From: Platynereis dumerilii
Taxonomy: Eukaryota > Annelida > Polychaeta > Phyllodocida > Nereididae
Direction of reading: 5' to 3'
Assembly: GCA_026936325.1 (NCBI GenBank)
Contig: JAPTHN010000010.1
Location: 52,387,283-52,451,282 of the forward strand
Length of the DNA stretch: 64,000 bases
Under the pieces are notes generated by a model. The model was not told the origin of the DNA, did no database searches, and worked only from the letters and a program-made list of their open reading frames with translations. Positions 59,668 through 64,000 of this stretch are shown piece after piece (position 1 is the first letter of the stretch; each line of letters begins with the position of its first letter). The translations under genes were made by a program, and so were the position numbers.

Positions 59668-59875
59668 CACTGTAAATTCTGAAATTCTGAGTTAGCTCAA
59701 ATGATTGGGTGTGATGGTTGCACAATTTGTTTGAGCCATGATAGCTTGCTGTTTTGAGTTATGATAATCTTTATGTTGTTATAACTTGCGAACAACAAGC
59801 TATCTTGGCTCAAAGGAATTGTGCAACCATCTCACTCAATCAATTAAGCTAACTCAAAATTCAAAATTTACAGTG
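59668..59875. mobile_element. 208-bp palindromic MITE, copy 2, with TA duplication
   Basis: Starts CACTGTAAATT and ends TTTACAGTG, and matches the copy at 2978-3185 closely and in length. TA is present at 59666-59667 and 59876-59877, so Tc1/mariner-type transposition is likely. No coding capacity. Confidence 0.88.
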
Positions 59876-59877
59876 TA

Positions 59878-60810
59878 TTGTGGCACTTATCTAATTGTTA
59901 TTACATTTCCAGCTGTCTCATTAGACTTCTCAATATGGGGTAAAGTTGTGGCAAAGAGTCAAAGGTAGTTGTAAGAAGATCTAGGATGTAGAGAAAGTAG
60001 GGCAAATTAGGTAAACAAAGGACTTCTGGCAGAAATTTGCCTACTTTATTTTGGGTTATACCGAATATTGATAAGAAAAATTATGTAGAACACTGATTCT
60101 ATCCATAGCATCTAATAATTTTGGATAGGCCAGAAAAGCTAGTGAAGCAACTTTGGTTGGTCAGCGAAATTGCTACGTTAACAGTAAAACTTGCTCCAAC
60201 AAGTCAGCTCAGATGCTGGTTAGTAAGTGTATGAATGTGGTACATTTTTTTCCTCAGCCAAATTTACCCTGCAGGAGTAAAAACCTAGTAGGTATGCAGT
60301 GACAATGAGCTGTTTGGAATACCCCATGTTAATTGCTGCAGGCAGTCTTATTTTTTCGTTCTTGCAACAAGATAGATGTTACTGGCAGGCTAGTCTTGTA
60401 AACTTGCAGTGTACAATCTAGCAACCTCCAATACGTATGTACATTGTCAACACAATAATGTGAGTCTTATAACCTATTGGGTATTTAATAAATGGGGCAC
60501 ACATTATTTCTTGTACTCATGCAAACATGGACATTGTAAAAATTGTGCTACCCAAAACGGAACTATCATTGTGAATGAATAGAGAGATACTTGACTTAAG
60601 GTCATAAATCTCTGTTTCTACCCTGCATTCCAAGTTGACCATGATGTCACTGGTTTTCTAATCTCCTGGTAAGCAGTAACAGCATGCTTAAGCTAACACT
60701 ATATCTCATGGAAGCTTAGAGATTAACTTTTTAGCTGATAAAGAGACACCCTGGGGAAGGTAGAGAAAGACCGTATAAAAAAGGTGTATGCCCAAAAAAT
60801 AAAAAATTTC
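59878..60810. other. Non-coding stretch, nothing recognised
   Basis: AT-rich DNA before the tandem duplication at the right end. No gene seen. Confidence 0.45.
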
Positions 60811-62456
60811 AATCCATCACTACTACCATAGTACCATGATTGTACATGATTGTAAAGTATACACCCAGCAGGTGTCACACAGTCAGTCCTGCTAGACACA
60901 GCAAGTTCTTCAAGGGGTGTACACATGATCTATACCCAAGGAATGAGCACACATGGGGAGTTTGCACAACCCCACAATGGAACAACACATTTAGAGAAAC
61001 GTCCCAAGAACGTGCTGAAACTGTAGTTTTGTTTGGCTGGATGCAACTTCCTACTGGTAGATAATTATTCCCTCCTTTGCTCCTAATATATTGTATGCTT
61101 GTCTGTTTGGCAGGTTCAGAAATAAGAAATAAAGGTAAAGTGTTTTAATTCTGCATGACCAAGAAAAAATATAAACATGATGATAAATCATTTTTTCAGC
61201 CCTGTAGAAAAGCTGGGAAAAATTTCACAAGCAATTGCTATGTACAAAAGGAACTGACACATTGACAGTCCTATTTCACCAGCTTCTTTGATTCTTTGAT
61301 TTATACAATACTCAAATTACTCTTGAATTTCGGGGAAATGTCTTTCAAATTAAAATAACATGACTCATTTCAGTAGATTCTGATTAACTTTGAATACGCA
61401 GCGCAGAGCAAGAAAAGTGTAAAAATGGGCGATTTGTCAAAATCATTGCCTAGTTTCTGTAAAGTCTTTAAATGTGTAAGATGCATGTATTGTGCATTGT
61501 GCAAGCATGTTTAATACTATAAAGAAAACTAACAGTAGTAACAGACTTTTGAATGAACTATAACATCTCTCACAATTGCAGGCATCAACTTTACCCGCCA
61601 TTTATTGTGTTTCAGCTTCAGGGGGCCACCTGCAGGGAGATGACAGCTACAGTAACACAGTATGTTAAACTGATATGCATTGGTCGCTGACTGACTGTAG
61701 CTCAAATTCAAAGGTACAAAATAATATACTGAACAAAGGAAATCCAGATGGAGGAAATTTAGGATGAAATATAAAACGGCACTTCTTCTGACTAAGAAGA
61801 GAAGGTTGACGTGCATTGTGACAAAAATAATCATTAACGAAAACAAAACAAATTGTTAATAATGCAGGTGATGAAAAACATAACTGAGCAATCTATAAAA
61901 ACAAACGCCAACTGTGTGCATGCATTTCATGGTGCTGTCTCCTTAAGGCACCAATAGTAAAGTCTTCTTTTCTAGCTGATAATTCCCAAGGTAGCCATTC
62001 TGAGAAAGGAATGCCAGAGTAAGGAAAGAAGACCAAGAAAGAAAAGAACAGAATAATTATCATTGATTCCATAATTTGGATATTTGTTATCCAACTCAGG
62101 AGGAATATTTGATTAGCATTTGATGATCAGCATTATCGAGAAGGTTCATGGACAGCATCAAAACCCAGCATGTGAGAAGATGAGATAGTTCTCGTGAAAC
62201 ATGATAAATGTTAAGAGGAGAGCAAATAAGGGAAGACAATTACAAAAAGGGAAATTTGAGCCAAAAGGAAAATGATAGAGAGTAACAGGGAATGTAGATT
62301 CAATCTATTTCACAGATGAGATGATTTATTTAAGCTACTTTGCAAAAGAAATAAGCAAATATCATATGCCAGTCCTGCAGCTATGATGCACAAAGTATGA
62401 ATTTATTTAGTCATCACAGCACATAACACATGCCTGCAGTCTATATTGAACATGTC
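60811..62456 (+). repeat. 1.65-kb tandem duplication, unit 1
   Basis: Homologous to 62457-64000. Matching landmarks are GTACACATGATCTATACCC (about 60919 and 62550), GGGCGATTTGTCAAAATCAT (about 61428 and 63025) and GAGATGACAGCT (about 61638 and 63271). The offset is about 1.60-1.65 kb. The part at 61908-62180 is also homologous to 20995-21260. Confidence 0.85.
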
Positions 62457-64000
62457 AGTCCATCACTACCATTGTGAGTGTAAAATGTAATGTTCGCACC
62501 CAGCATGTGTCATCCAGTCAGTCCTGCAACACAGTAAGTTCTTCAAGGGGTGTACACATGATCTATACCCAAGGAATGAGCACACTGGGAGTTAGCACAA
62601 CCCCACAATGGAACAACACATTTAGAGAAACGTCCCAAGAACGTGCTGAAACTGTGGTTTTGTTTGTCTGGATGCAACTTCCAACTTGTCTAGTAGATAG
62701 TTTGGCTTTTCTGTTTGGCAGAAATAAGAACTGTAAAGTGGGATGGACTAATTTCACAGGACCAAGAAAAGACATAAAGATGAAGGTGACAAATTGTTCA
62801 GCTAACAAGAAAATCTAGGATGATTTCATATGCAATGACGCAGTATTATTTGAGTGGTAAAAAAAAAAGTAACTTAGACATTGGCAGTCCAACTTAAGTT
62901 CACCTACTTCTATTGATTACAATACTCTGAGTATTTCCGAATTTCAATGAAATAACATGTCTCATTTATAGAGATTGTGATTAACTTTAGATATACAACA
63001 GCAGAGCAAAGAAGTGTAAAAAGGGGCGATTTGTCAAAATCATTGCCCAGTTGCTGAAAAAGATATCCTTTTTGCTGAAATACCCCAATAAAATGTGTTG
63101 GAGGTATGTAATATGAACAAAGGCATGTATAATACAATACAGAATAGTAACGGTAGTAACACAGCCATACAGACTATTGATTGAACTATAGCAGTCCTAC
63201 CAATTGCTGGCATCACCTTTACCTGCCCTTTATTATGTTTCAGCTTCAGGTGGCCACCTACAGAGAGATGACAGCTGCAGTAACACAGTATGTTCAACTG
63301 ATCTGCACTGGCTGTAGCTCAAATGCAAAGGTTCAATGAAAACTACAACTAACATACTAGACAGTGGGAATCCAGAGAGATGAAACTATGCTGAAATTAA
63401 TAACAACTTGTTCTTACAAAGAAGGGAAGGTATTTGTGCCTTGTGGCAAACAGTATAGTCAAAGCATGAATAAAAATAAGAGAAAACAGGACAATTTGTT
63501 AAAAATCCAGTCAATGAAGAACATAACAACTCAGATATAAAGAGCAAACTGTAAGCATATGTTTCCTAATGCAGTGTCCTTCAAACCCAAATATGAAGGC
63601 TTTCCTGTCTAGCTGACAATTCCAATGGTAGCTATTATGAGGCAAGAATGCAAGAGTAAGGAAAGAAGAACAAGGAAGAAAATAACAGAATAATTATCCT
63701 TGATTCCATATTTGAATATTTGTTATCCAACTCACGAGGAATATTTGATTAGCATTTGATCAGTAATATTGAGAAGGCTCATGGACAGCGTCAAAACCCA
63801 GCATGTGAGAAGATGAGATAGTTTTCGTGAAACCTTGGGATAAAATGTTAAGAGGAGAGCAAATAAGAGAAGACAATTACAAAAAGGGAAATTTGAGCCA
63901 AAAGGAAAATGATAGAGAGTAACAGGGAATGTAGATTCAATCTATTTCACAGATGAGATGATTTATTTAAGCTACATTACAAAAGAAATAAGCAAATATC
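62457..64000 (+). repeat. 1.65-kb tandem duplication, unit 2 (cut by window end)
   Basis: Second copy of the 60811-62456 unit. The window ends about 95 bases before the unit should end, so more copies could follow. The part at 63545-63815 is the third copy of the 20995-21260 segment. The stretch 63880-64000 is nearly identical to 62240-62360, so similarity rises toward the 3' part. Confidence 0.85.

Overview
This window is AT-rich, repeat-dominated DNA from an animal nuclear genome. The repeat types point to a marine invertebrate: a CR1/L2-like non-LTR retrotransposon whose reading frame carries a PHD finger and an NPGP motif, tRNA-derived SINEs, several fold-back DNA transposons, a mariner-type end, and a scattered TAGGCCTA palindrome. 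A deuterostome such as an echinoderm, hemichordate or lancelet would fit, but that is inference. I found no convincing host protein-coding exon, no rRNA and no functional tRNA gene. I saw no endogenous retrovirus, LTR element or Polinton.

Layout. 0-5.7 kb: a 981-bp fold-back transposon (160-1140), a 208-bp palindromic MITE (2978-3185), the first part of an old block duplication (3.2-4.6 kb) and a CpG-rich promoter-like islet (about 5.15 kb). 5.7-13.6 kb: a satellite domain. It holds two SINE relics, a pyrimidine-rich array, a diverged array of 11-bp units, a 15-17-bp CTCTCTGCCTCCTCC array, and a young higher-order array that alternates 11-bp and 16-bp CTGCAG-containing units. 13.7-15.5 kb: an antisense SINE head, a small inverted-repeat element and a second CpG-rich islet. 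15.6-19.4 kb: an apparently intact LINE on the minus strand, with a single 1163-codon reading frame.

19.7-21.3 kb resumes the duplicated block seen at 3.2-4.6 kb. Its partner lies at 54.8-57.0 kb and, for the last part, at 61.9-64 kb. The roughly 15 kb of satellites, SINEs and LINE between 4.7 and 19.75 kb is therefore mostly gain relative to the partner, which has only about 0.5 kb there. 22.8-24.2 kb is another fold-back element. 25.8 kb holds a mariner-type end, and 26.6-27.6 kb a direct duplication. 29.17-29.50 kb is a SINE with a perfect 12-bp target-site duplication. 30.6-32.1 kb has two more inverted-repeat elements. 32.5-35.6 kb is a decayed LINE reverse transcriptase interrupted by a 2.05-kb fold-back transposon with a 4-bp target duplication. 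35.6-43 kb is plain non-coding DNA. 42.98-44.24 kb is a TA-flanked transposon. 45.05-53.56 kb is a large inverted composite repeat around a spacer that includes a GC-richer segment and a LINE 3' tail. 57.9-59.2 kb and 60.8-64 kb are tandem duplications.

The only likely functional protein is the LINE polyprotein. The rest of the window is mainly a record of transposon insertion, fold-back structure and satellite growth. Boundaries of repeats were found by eye and are approximate unless a target duplication is given.
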